A DNA stretch of 64,000 nucleotides, taken from Spisula solida. Lineage: Eukaryota > Mollusca > Bivalvia > Venerida > Mactridae. Numbering within the stretch: the stretch's first letter is position 1; each line of letters starts with the position of its first letter. The position numbers and the translations under genes are program-made. The notes under the pieces are model-generated. The model was not told the DNA's origin. It saw nothing but the letters and a program-made list of their open reading frames with translations, and did not search any database. The stretch is from contig OX365950.1 in assembly GCA_947247005.1 (NCBI GenBank), positions 12,350,720-12,414,719 on the forward strand, written 5' to 3'. Shown piece by piece: positions 14,401 to 27,000 of the stretch.

Positions 14401-17400
14401 CAATACATATATTTCTCACCCATACCCATAAGCACATACGAGAGAAAACCCGGATTACACTTATCACAATCTGCCAAGCAAGTGGATCTTAACAACAGTC
14501 AGACAAACATAGATCATGACTCTAATTATTAAACATTAACAAACCACATCCTATTCAAATACATGAAGATAGAAAAGTCCCAGTTGTTGAAGAAATGCTA
14601 ACGGAACTGGTGTGGTTATGGCATCCATTCCAGACTGTACAATTAATACTAGCTTGAAATATATTCATGTCCCTATGGAACTAATCACAATATAGAAAAA
14701 CGCCAAACCGTTAAGTTATACCAGAGCTGTGTCCTTTCAACCTTTCTTTCAAACTACAAGTGTTTTTTTCTTTTCAGAAATAACGACAATTCTTAGAAGA
14801 AACTTAGGAGTTAAATGTCTGCATTATTGCACATTTTAGTTCATGTACATATTTTCGTCTGACAGCAGACATGTACAATTTATGCAGACATAATAAAATG
14901 TATACAGTTCAATTGTAAAATTTAAAATTTATGAAGATATAAATATTACGATAATTAAATCCATGTTGAAGCATGAACCACCTGATGTTTTCAAACACTT
15001 TAAATTACGTTAAACATTTTGAAGGATGGCATCAAGAGAGGCGTGTTTTAAAACTATGGTACTCATGCCTTTCTTGCTCTAAAACAAAACAATTATCAAA
15101 AATGAAGTGTGCTTAAAGCAAACTGCGTTTGTGTTAATGATCTTTATCCACAGACAGACATCTTGAAGTGTTAACTAGTTTGATATACGAGTATATAAAG
15201 TGTTTTGTATCAGATCAGATCGCAATAAAATAGTCATTACCTGTAATTTTCGTTCTGTGTGTTTGCCCTCAAAAGTCGTTCTATCACGTCAATTCAACAG
15301 GTCACACAGTGACACATACTGCAGGATTATCTATGACATTAATAATCACATAACTGTTCAAAGATAAACAGATTTTATTGACCTGATTTTATTACTTTCC
15401 TGAACGTTTTTCACAATCGTAAAATGAGTATTATGGTTAACAAATTAAAAGCGACGACGTTATTGAGTGCTTAGTAAGGTTTCCCAACGTTATCTTAGTA
15501 CGGTATGTCGTATAGAGCATTCAATGCGTTGTAATGAAACAGCCATATGTTTATTGACAGCTTATCAAATCTTGCGAAATGGTATTTCGTATTGTATAGT
15601 TGGATCACAGGCGATATGACGTTGCTTTGAGTCGTAGCCTTAAGTTAGGCGTGGCTATATTACACACTCACGTATCTCACCCTGTGGATATTGTATTGGA
15701 AATGCTAAAAATCAACCAAGGAGACGTCGTGTCACGTTACTAGAAAACAACCAATCCTGTCCGAATTCCACAGATATCGTAAATGCATGGATCCATTTGT
15801 TTGTTTAGTTCAACCGCAAAATTGGCTACTTGTAGTTGGTCGAAATAATCAGTGTCCTTTGTTATTTCGATTTTTGCACCGTTTAAACATAAATTATTTC
15901 GGTTACTTCCCGGTGACTGATGACCCATAGCAAAAAATGTTTAGTTGAGCAAAGTGTTGACACAAACTCAAATGTCTTTTTAAGAATTTCAAGTTGTAAA
16001 TTCATCAGAAAGGCCATTTATTAAAAATGTAAGTGTTCATGAACACGTGCATTGGTTGTTGCCCCGTGTCATGCACGTGTATAGTTACGCACGTAACGCT
16101 GTTGTTTGTCCGTAAAGTAGCCAAAAACTAATCATTAGTTAATCATTAGCTACCATGGGTGTGCGGTCAGTACGATTCCAGGTCACGATGTATCAAAGTT
16201 GATGAAATGGTCCTGCTAGTACTCACTTGCTTGACGCTCCGGGTAGTTTCTGGTTTGCCCAGTGCCACAGTCTGGATAAAGTTACTGGGTAGTCTCCATA
16301 TGACTGAAATATTGTTGACAAAAATAAAGGAATCGACGGGGCTAAAATTAAAATAGCTTTAAGCACATACTAACAGCTAGTATACCCGAAGTCAGTCGTT
16401 AAAAGTGTACTCTGTACTAGCTTGTGTGACGTAACATAAATCATGAGCTTGGAATATGTTTGTTAAAACAAGAACTATATAATGGCTATCGGCGTTCTGT
16501 GTTCAAGAAATGACCCCTTGAAAATCATTGTAGTTAAGTGTCAAAGGGTGGCTGAACGAATGGATTGCTGAAAGTGGTCCACGAAAACTGATAACTTAAC
16601 TTTTTTGATCATGTATGTTCTTTTATAAAGACTACTGTTTGTATTGTGATGAGGTGCTGTAAGCACAAAATAAACATACATGTCTGTTATGTTCTGGTCT
16701 GTTCATATACGCCCAATGTTACACACACACTTGGTCAACTTTAGAACTTTGTTTGTTCACTGACAATCTCTCACACTTTTGTACTTGACCGCAAAAACAT
16801 GATGTCACAGACATAACTATTATCAAGACACAGGATAAGAAAATGGGGTCATTCGTACGGATAGTAGAGCTGGATTGTTGCTGCCATATGCTACAATGTA
16901 CGAGGTCTACTCGAAATTTGATAAGGGTCAACAAATTGTCCTTTTGCATATTTTCCAAATTGAATAAGACGGATAGGTGAAATGTTTAGAAACATAATGT
17001 CACATTTTCAGTATTTTTAGGTAACAAACCACCAAATTAATTTGTTCTTTAACTCAATGTAAAGTGACAAATTGCTGACCCAAAAAATGTCGAACCTTTG
17101 TTCATGGGGAATTCTCAAAACCCACCAATCAATAGAAATAGCTTATAGCCTCAAGAAAATGAAAAATAAATCAGGGTGTTGCGTGTTATATCTCACACGC
17201 GCGGACTGATTCGAAGTCTGTTAGCCACAACCCTACTTTCACTTTCAGCCAGAATATCTATATAATAATTTTTGCAAAATGCATACCTAGAATAAGATAA
17301 ACAGCAGTTGGCCCCCATCAAACAACAACACACCATGCAAATCGGCAGAAATTAGAAATAATATAGACAGGTCGTCAGGGGTGCAGTAACCAAAACCGCA

Positions 17401-18045
17401 CTGTAATCGAGTGTCCTCCTTAATCATAGGTATTTGTAGGGAAAATGGGCTTGGATCTGCAGGTTGCGACAGGGCCGGGTACGTTGGGCTGGTTGATTTC
17501 ATTGATAATGTCTTACAAAACAAAGAAAAATCAAGATTTAATTACCGAAGCGACGATTTACAGTAGAAAACCAGTCAGGGGTATCACATCTGTTCTATAC
17601 GTTATCCCCATTGGTATCAGTTACTTGGAAGAAGACGACATTATGATAATGCGGACCAAATGCAGCACGTGAATGTTTCGAGATTAAACAGCAGATTGGA
17701 TGATATTTCAATATTTGCATAATGTTTTCTTTATCGTTAGACGGACACGAATGTTGGTTTATAGTCCCCTTATCAAAATGTGCATTTAAACATGGATAAC
17801 ATAGGCAAATCACGTGAAACTTATTATTTTTTATACTTGAACTGGATGTAAAAACAAATTCCTGGTCATGGCGATTAAATATTTGAGTACTAACGATGGC
17901 TTGGTTAGGCTGTGTCACATCAGCCGCACAATTATTTTGCCGCACGATTTAGTACCTTCTAAAAATAAAAATAAATGATAAACTCAAAATAACACCGCAT
18001 GTATCCAGACAGATCGCAGGCTCGTACGGCTGTTCTTACTGCAAG
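11481..18045. other. No gene seen
   Basis: 6.5 kb without a recognised exon. A small triplication (GCCCTAGCTGAAT) is at 13382-13421. A frame at 16206 has signal-peptide-like hydrophobicity but no good donor. Confidence 0.45.
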
Positions 18046-18938
18046 GGGGACAATCATAGATGATCACCAGAATTTGACTTCGGCTTATCTCCCTTCATGT
18101 CACTTCTAAAGTGAGTCACATCAGCCGTGCGACAGTCGTGCACTTACTTTTAATACTTGCCGGCTGTCGGAAATTCGTTCTCAGTTGGAAATTCGAGTTG
18201 TCATTAAGTCGAATATCGAACTCATAGCTGGCTGGTAACACGTTTTCAACTGGAAGTTCGAGTTGTATTTCAGTAGAAATCACTGTGGTCAGGATAATCG
18301 GACTCAACAGGAAACAGGAGTTGCATTTAAGTCGAATATCCAACCCACCGCCGGCTAGAAATTTTGTCCAAGCTCGAAAATCTATCTTTTTAGGTCTAAT
18401 AATGAAGTCACTGCTGGATTGAAATTTGATCTCAGCTGAAAAGTCTCTGTCGTAGCCAGTTCAATACCGAACGCATAGCTGACTGGATATTGGACACCAG
18501 CTGGAAATTGGCGAAGCTGTGTGAATATCAAACTCACAGCTAGTTTGTTATTGGCGTGCAGTCGGAAATTGAATTTAGAATTACGATCTTCCAACTTTTT
18601 GCTAACTTCTAGGACATTCAACATGTCATAATAATATGTAACGGAGACAATTATAGACGACCACCAGAATTTGACTTCGGATTATCTCCCTTCAGATCAC
18701 TTCTAAAGCCTAAGTCACATCAGCCGTGCGACAGCCTTCACTTACTTTATTTGCCGGATGTCAGAAATTAGTCCTCTTGATTTTTAGGTCCGTACATTAT
18801 TGAACTCACTGCTGGCTGGAAACTCGATCTCAGCTGGACTTTAATTCGCTGTCGTTGACAGTTGAATACAGAACTCATTGCTGACTGGATATTGGACACC
18901 AGCTGGAAATTGGCGAAGCTATGTGAATATCGAACTCA
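18046..18938. repeat. Tandemly duplicated block with inner subrepeats
   Basis: 18046-18542 and 18643-18938 share CACCAGAATTTGACTTCGG, CACATCAGCCGTGCGACAG, GATCTCAGCTG and TTGGACACCAGCTGGAAATT in order. The second copy lacks ~190 bp (18150-18340), where the first has repeated AGTTCGAGTTG/TAAGTCGAATATC units. Confidence 0.75.
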
Positions 18939-20022
18939 CATCTTCTTCTTCTTCTCATGATCTTCTACTTCATCTTATCTTCTTCTCATGATCTTCTACT
19001 TCATCTTATCTTCTTTCTTCTACTTCTTCTTATCTTCTACTTCTTCTCATGATCTTCTACTTCATCTTATCTTCGTCTTATGGTCTTCTACTTCATCTTA
19101 TCTTCTTCTTCTTCTCATGGTCTTCTACTTCTTCTTATCTTCTTTCTTCTACTTCTTCTTATCTTCTTCTTCTTCTCATGATCTTCTACTTCATCTTATC
19201 TTCTTCTCATGGTCTTCTACTTCATCTTATCTTCTTGTTCTTCTCATGATCTTCTACTTCATCTCATCTTCTTCTCATGGTTCTTCTACTTCTTCTTATC
19301 TTCTTCTTCTCATGGTCTTCTACTTCATCTTATCTTCTTCTTCTCATGGTCTTCTACTTCTTCTCATGGTCTTCTTCTTCTCATGGTCTTCTACTTCTTT
19401 TTATCTTCTTCTTCTTCTCATGATCTTCTACTTCATCTTATCTTCTTCTCATGGTCTTCTAATTCATCTTATCTTCTGCTTCTTCTCATGGTCTTCTACT
19501 TCTTCTTATCTTCTTCTACTTCTCATGATCCTCTACTTCATCTTATCTTCTTCTCATGGTCTTCTACTTCTTCTTATCTTCTTCTTCTTCTCATGGTCTT
19601 CTACTTCTTCTTATCTTCTTCTTCTTCTCATGGTCTTCTACTTCTTCTTATCTTCTTCTTCTCCTCATGGTCTTCTACTTCTTCTTATCTTCTTCTTCTT
19701 CTTCTCATGGTCTTCTACTTCTTCTTATCTTCTTCTTCTTCTTCTCATGGTCTTCAATTCTTCTTATCTTCTTCTTCTTCTCATGGTCTTCTACTTCTTC
19801 TTATCTTCTTCTTCTTCTTCTTCTCATGGTCTTCTACTTCTTCTTTTCTACTTCTTCTTCTCGTGGTCTTCTACTTCTTCTTATCTTCTTCTTCTTCTCA
19901 TGGTCTTCTACTTCTTCTTATCTTCTTCTTCTTCTTCTCATGGTCTTCTACTTCTTCTTATCTTCTTCTTCTTCTTCTTCTCATGGTCTTCTACTTTTAC
20001 TTCTTCTACCACTTCTTCTATG
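18938..20022. repeat. TTC-rich compound minisatellite (polypyrimidine tract)
   Basis: About 1.07 kb of (TTC)n runs interrupted every 30-40 bp by CTCATGGTCTTCTAC and TTATC. The plus strand is almost all pyrimidine. Frames rich in Ser, Leu and Phe stay open on the plus strand but have no coding signature. Confidence 0.95.
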
Positions 20023-20963
20023 CATGTACAAGTAGCAACAAGCGGGGATAAAATGGCAGTAAATATAATTATGTATATGAGGTAAGTGTGTGTGGTTCAA
20101 ATGTTTAAGTCCAAGGCCTTGACTTTTACTAGTCACGTTTCGCGTTATGTACAACAACAATGTGAATGTGACAAACGAAAGCGCACGTACCTTGTTTGTA
20201 CTAGTATGTTAATAAAGTCATATTATATAATTTACCATATTTAATAATATTCGCCAAAAATTCTACGATATTGTGGTACTTATCTTCGGACACGAGATTG
20301 ACACTTGTGTTGACATTTTAATTGGCGATAATTCTGTTGAGACGGGACATATTGCAGCATTGATTCATCTCATGTTACTTCAATTTCAAAATTAATGTGA
20401 AATGTGGAGAGAAATGAAACGTTTACCTATCATTATTAAGATATGAAATAAAATCATTGAGTAGCTTGTATAATTGGTTCATCGTAAATCTCAATATTTG
20501 TATCACAAACTTTCAAAAATACATGTAGTTAGAGACCGATTACAAAATTAATGTTGAGTGTAGTCTGTACATAACGTTGTCTATGGAAAACCATAGTTCA
20601 GTGAAAACCGGCTTTCCATGGTTGTCACGTATTTACAACAAACGATTTGCCGAAGGCGGCACCGTTAGGAAAGGTGGTGAACGTTTTCAAATGATTACAT
20701 GACACATACAACAAAAGAAGATATGTCACTGAGGGCTATCACTGTATTACAATGTCAGGTTTTAAAACAGATATGTTAGAAAGCTCTCCAAATAGGAGGA
20801 GGAGAAGAGACACGCTGTACAGGCAATGTAGAAAGTTTAACGAGAACGTGCAGCGTAAGAATGTCTCATTAACGAGCCAGTGTACATTTACTATAATTTT
20901 TGAACAACAATCATTGTACGTGGGGTGATGTAAACATTACGCGAACAGGATTAAAATAACAAA
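20023..20963. other. Upstream region of Shisa-like gene
   Basis: Sits between the TTC tract and exon 1. No TATA box within 100 bp of the ATG; the promoter is not identifiable by eye. Confidence 0.4.
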
Positions 20964-21021
20964 ATGTGCAAGTTTGTTGTGACGGCAACATGTTGTTTAT
21001 TGGTGATTGCTCTGGAAAACA
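20964..21021 (+). CDS. Shisa-like gene, exon 1 (signal peptide)
   Basis: Nineteen codons plus one base encode a start Met, a basic Lys and a hydrophobic core. The exon ends before a strong donor (CA|GTGAGT). The A left over combines with TT of exon 2 to make Ile. I chose this exon because its phase and its content, a signal peptide, are exactly what exon 2 lacks. There is no obvious TATA box just upstream. Confidence 0.7.
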
Positions 21022-24000
21022 GTGAGTTGTTGATAGTTATTAATTAGTATCACTAATAAGCAAACACTTGGATTGTATATCAGTTAGTATACTACGATGA
21101 ACCGGCTAAACGCATCATAGTAAGAAGCGGTAATTATATATTAAATGATATTTATCGTGCCTCATCCCTATAAATGACCAAAAGCAATGTTTAAATTGAT
21201 ATAAACATGCATTTTACAATTGGAATGAGAAGCTTTATATTACAACTGTCGAGTGACTCCTACTTGAATTACTGAAATCAAATGGCACATTTCAAAGATG
21301 GTGAGTTAAGGGGTACACAATCGTCGACGGCGGAATTCGAACCCACGAGGTTTGGACCATTAGTCGCATCTACCCATCAAGCAATGATAACCCTTAATAA
21401 CCAATTGACAGCTACCTGGTGGCTACTAATCAGTGCTTATAACTACATGTAAAGGGTGTGAAGCGTGGTAAAAAATCGACCAGTGGGACCGTCTATGTTA
21501 CATATTAAGCGTGCCTCCGTAGCTCAATAGTTAGCGCGCTTGCCGTCTAATCTGGCGGGTTCAAATACGATTGGAGGCACTCATGTGCCTGTCATATTTC
21601 AGCAGAAAGCTCACTAGCAAAAATGTTTCGCCATGCTCGTAATTTTTAAGTTGTGAAGTCTTCGTATAGTTAAGGATCTTTTGGAGGATTGTCAAAACAT
21701 TGTTGAGTACGTTTCCTCGTAAAATAAAACCGTTACTATTAATATCCATCACTCTACCCATGATTTTCAGACATACCCCCTTGTGTCAATTTAATAGAAA
21801 TTGTCATAATTCAATAAAGATTCGGGAGGTTAAATAGTTGAATATTTTACGAATGTTGCTGGGCATTAACTGTTTAATACTGTCCGCGGGTCACCAAAGT
21901 ACTACCTTGTTGTATTTGAACGATTATCCAACATAGCCATTGTACAAGTATAATAATAATAATAATAATGATAAAGACTTTATTTTACGAGGAAACTCGT
22001 TTGACAATCAATTATAATAAACGGCAATCTTCCATGAGATCCTCAAAAATAAACAGTTGAACAATAACACAAGTACATTAAAGAACAGAGCATAATGGCT
22101 ATGTACGATATAACAATGTAAGGGTTGTATAACAATGTAAGGGTTGTATAACAATGTAAGGGCTGTATAACAATGTAAGGGTTGTATAACAATGTAAGGG
22201 TTGTATAACAATGTAAGGATTGTATAACAATGTAAGGGTTGTATAACAATGTAAGGGTTGTATAACAATGTAAGGGTTGTATAACAATGTAAGGGTTGTA
22301 TAACAATATAAGGGTTGTATAACAATGTAAGGGTTGTATAACAATGTAAGGGTTGTATAACAATGTAAGGGTTGTGTAAGGGTCGTATAACAATGTAAGG
22401 GTCGTATAACAATGTAAGGGTCGTATAACAATATAAGGGTCGTATAACAATGTAAGGGTCGTATAACAATGTAAGGGTTGTATAACAATATAAGGGTTGT
22501 ATAACAATGTAAGGGTTGTATAACAATGTCAGGGTTGTATAACCATGTAATGGTCGTATAACAATGTAAGGGTTGTAGAACAATGTAAGGGTTATATAAC
22601 AATGTAAGGGTTGTATAACAATGTAAGGGTCGTTTCTTATGATATTAAAATGCTGTACGTGCCTCATTACAACATGGTTTATTTAGAACGTCGTCAATTG
22701 TCCTGGTGTAAAGTTTTATAGCATATTCAACGTTATAATAAGTTGATGTTGAATTTAATATATTAGTGTTGTGAGGAATGTTTCATAAATATTGCAGCCA
22801 ACCTCTAGTCATAATAGACTACCCTGGTATATTGTAACAAACATAAAGTGAATTAAGTGTGCTACTTGCTTTATGCAAGCATTTTATATACACATTTACT
22901 GCTAACCAGTGACAGTTCGTCTTGGATTATTATCATTCATCCAAACGTGTGTATAGTCCAGTTATGATATTGTGACAGTGACGTTGCAGTTTTATGTGTA
23001 CGCATAAAATCACAACCATTATCTAAACAGGTAGAGCGAAGTTAACTATGTTAGTTTAGCATTGAAATTATAGTTGTTTGTACAGTATAAGCCTTTATAA
23101 TTGGTTTTACACCGTTATAGTGGACTCGACCGCTGCGTCACTGGATTTTTATCCTGACTTGACTATACATTTTGTATGAATTTGAGTAAACTCCACATGG
23201 TCTGTGTCAACTACAGTCATGGGTTAGTTTCAAAATGGCAACACCAAAGAAACAATACAGAACTTATGATTAACATATGCCATGTATAATCTGGACGGCT
23301 TTATCTTTTAACTCAAGTTTAATTATTGTTTTATGATGCAACTGCATTTTGTGATACTGCGGATATTATTTGTGACATTATAACGATTGGTGTAAATAAA
23401 AGGTATTATGCATGTTTGTATTCATACTTGTTTTGAAAGAATCAAATCCAACTACGACACTTTTAAGACAAAAATAAGAGTAGTTTGACAATTCCTAAAT
23501 TTTGTGAAATCCGAACAAATCAGTTAGTCATCAATGTGTTCGGTTTTTTCAGAGTGCACTGTAATTCAATATTAAATCTTTAAAAATATACTGTTCTAAC
23601 TAAAGGTAAAATCTCTTTGACGTTATACAAACGTGTCTGTTACACTGCATACAATGTACATGTTTTGATGTAGCATGTATGAAGGATCAGGAAGACATCT
23701 TACATCAGCCACGTGTGTACTAGAGTGTATTTCCCTAAATCTTACATGTCAGTTACATGTCAGTTGGCCAGTTGCCTCTATTGTTATGGAAACCAAATTA
23801 ACGAGTACTATAATATATCGTAGTTATAACACTGATAACTGCATCATTGATAACGAATTCTTTACACTGATAGTCCGAACAAATTAACATGATGCTAATA
23901 AAAAGTTAGAGGATAAGGTTAACTTTTCCGCACTATACCTTTTGTTATAAACATATGAGCCGTTCTCCAGGAAAACCGGGCTTAGTGACAAAAATATGAA

Positions 24001-27000
24001 AATCATGATAATATAGCATTAGTAAGACAAGTCTCTTTTGAATAGTTTCTGAAAATTTGAGCAAAATATAACATCAAAGTACAAAGTTACAGACTTTTAA
24101 AACTACCCCCCCCCCCCTACTTTGTTAGTGACGTTGGAAACGTCATTCACACGTTATTTGACGTTACGTTAACAAGAAGTTCATGAATCCAATATTTGAT
24201 GAGCTCTTGGCGTAAACTTTTCAAAATTGTATCATATTTTAGAATTATATTCTTTTTTTAAATAAACATATTTAAATCGTGAATTTTAGCTTTTAGAGAA
24301 ACGTAGTTACTGTTTACAACCATAGGGGTCTGTATCGACTCACTGGTCTCTCAATCACTAGATATAGATTAACAGGGACGTAACTGGTATCAAAATTGCG
24401 ACACCACCAACTTTACAAACAGTCTTGTAACTTTTCCAAAAAGGCAATTAATCACATACTGTTTTCTCCAGTAGCAAGCTTATACATTTATCTTCGAGAT
24501 ACAACCAATCTTATGTCAAAATATATCGCACTCGAGCCGTTACAAATGCATACATGTTGAAAATATACTGAAAAATAAAAACAGGACAAAAATGTGGACA
24601 GGCCCTTACCATACTATAGGGCTCTTCACACAGGAGTGTCGACAAAAACAATTCCATGGTTGGATGAGCGTATAATAACTAAAACTATAACCAAAATATC
24701 ACCTCTGAAAAGTAACACAAGCGCTAGTGCAGTCATTCTATCATTTTGAAATCTAAAAATGTTCATCGGACTTCCATGTTTGTTAAGCCGAACACCCGAT
24801 GATACAAGCTATTTTACTGGATAAACTTTCGAACATGTGACCACTGCAAACAGATATACTAGTTCTCGATATTCTAGCGCAGGTGATACGTATTGGATGC
24901 ACAACCGGGATCAAGTAGTTAGTAAATAAAAATACTACGTATCGGTCTACAAATTGTGCACGAAAAACTCGTGTTCTGATCCAAGTGAGTAAGCAAGGAA
25001 TGTAGAATGGTTGTAAATATTACTATATTCCACTGAAAAGCGTGCAGCAGTTAAAGGTTTTAAACTAATCAATGAGTCTACTCCCCATTTTAAGAAGCAC
25101 ACGTTAAATGTACATGAGGGATGATCAACACATAAAAAGGAAAATGCTCATAAATTATTGTTAAGTGACCAATGTTGTTTAAACATATAATATATTGGCT
25201 TATTATAAATAATGAACTATAAAAACCGTTCATTTTAACACAAACAAACAAACAACTTAACGTTTATGTATTTGGATTATTTTATTTAAAAATTCACGTC
25301 ATGTGTAATAAGGAGTAGACAGCACTAAGAATTGGGTCTGATCCTTACCTTTACTGTATACTTGAATATATAACAAGTTCTTGCGTTGAATTTATGAATT
25401 TCTGCGAACAAATTGTAAATACCCATACCAGTAACACGCACGTGCCTATGTTCTTTAGAGTTTTGAATCGGTGGTGGTATGGGTTGTGGCGCGGTATCAG
25501 AAATGGCGCACCTGAGATTAGTGGTCTTTTCTTGAGTTTAAGACCCAAAATGACATACATTTCCAGTATATTTATGGAAGGATGTATGGTTTTGGTCTGT
25601 AATGCAAATAAACAATGTTCAAAGTAAAATTTGGTGCTTTTAGAACTCAAAAGGTATGCTGTACCCATATTTGTTGTTATTTTCTTATGTCACTTTATTC
25701 CTCAAATATCGTAATCCCACAAATTTGTAAAATGAAATTTTAACTTCAATTTTTTTTTTGTAAAGAGCACTGGCATCCATGTTAATACCATGTAACATGA
25801 TTAAAATGTCCTAAACACTGTCAAACACAGGAAATGGTGTCCAGAAGGATGTAACTTTCTTATTAAGAAAAACTGAAAAAACGAGTCAAAATCTGAAATA
25901 ATATGTTTTGAAAATTGTGTTAATATTAACTGTCATTGATATTTTCGGCATTCCCAAGTCAAGTTGGTGACAGATCAGACTATGCAAATGCCATGAATGA
26001 TTCTTACATGACAGTAATAGATGATTTAACACTTGTTTGGACATCTTCAAGTTGTCTTGGTGACTCAAAAAGTATAATGGCAATTAGTAACCAGTGCAAT
26101 TGTGTCTCGATACTAATTATTGATTTATTATCTAAGACGTATACAAACTAAGCTAACTATTATATAAAAATGGACTATATAGCCATAAAATAAAATTGGA
26201 AACAACTACATCATGAATCCTTTTATTTTTTTACCACTAGGGACCTACAGGATAGGTGCGCCATTTCATATCACGCGGACTTTACATAATAAGCTGAGCG
26301 TGTCTTTCGTTGTAATGGTCATGCAACATTCATTGATGGAATTGACTATTGATATTTAGTGTCAACATGTTCCCATTGAATTGCCCTATCATTGCTCAAT
26401 CACTTTAATTATGAACGTTTTATATTTATAACAAAATAATGACGTAAACTGTGCGCCATTTCCTATACCACGGGGATACTAATCATTTAACGCGACGTCA
26501 TCGCACGTTAACGCGGCGTCGTCGCACGACATAGCGCGCCGACTTGTGAATAAAATTATGTTGAATTGAAATATAAATAGCAAATAAAAGACGAGTGTAA
26601 AACTATAATAACTATTTATAGGGAATATCTGTGCAACCCGTCTCTTAGATTGGAAAACACTCTTTTCGAAGTATTTGTTCGCCTGGTTTTCTATGTGGTG
26701 CTGCCTGGCAGCCAGAGGCTAGATCTATAGTCTCTGTAGTAGAGCAAACAAATTCCAAAGTCATTTTTTTCTTCGATCAGATTATCAAAAAACACTGATG
26801 GGAAATCCCTGCTGGATGCAGTGCATTTGTTCATATTACATATAGACAATATATCATCTGTTAATTTATGCTAATATAATAGTATCTAGTTAAATTCTCT
26901 GTACTTTAACCAAATGTATATTGATACCATATATATATATAACTACAAATGTATATATCAATGCACGATCAAAACCAACCCGTTATCAAAACATGACGTT

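Noticed and set aside
16159..16356. Signal-peptide-like frame (MVLLVLTCLTLRVVSG at 16206)
   Set aside because: No strong donor at a suitable phase, no promoter word and no downstream partner exon; hydrophobicity alone is not enough.
18988..20085. 365-residue Ser/Leu/Phe-rich frame and its overlapping partners
   Set aside because: It comes entirely from the TTC minisatellite, is open in all plus frames and has no splice-linked or conserved domain.
21510..21585. Functional tRNA genes at the tRNA-like sites
   Set aside because: Boxes A and B are present but acceptor stems do not pair and the sequences continue into shared SINE bodies.
22106..22634. Interstitial telomere repeat (TAAGGG / GTAAGGGTT)
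   Set aside because: The unit is 19 bp and only resembles TTAGGG in part; there are no consecutive TTAGGG hexamers.
22008..22667. 219-residue Tyr/Leu/His-rich minus-strand frame
   Set aside because: Translation of the 19-bp minisatellite; three minus frames give similar products.
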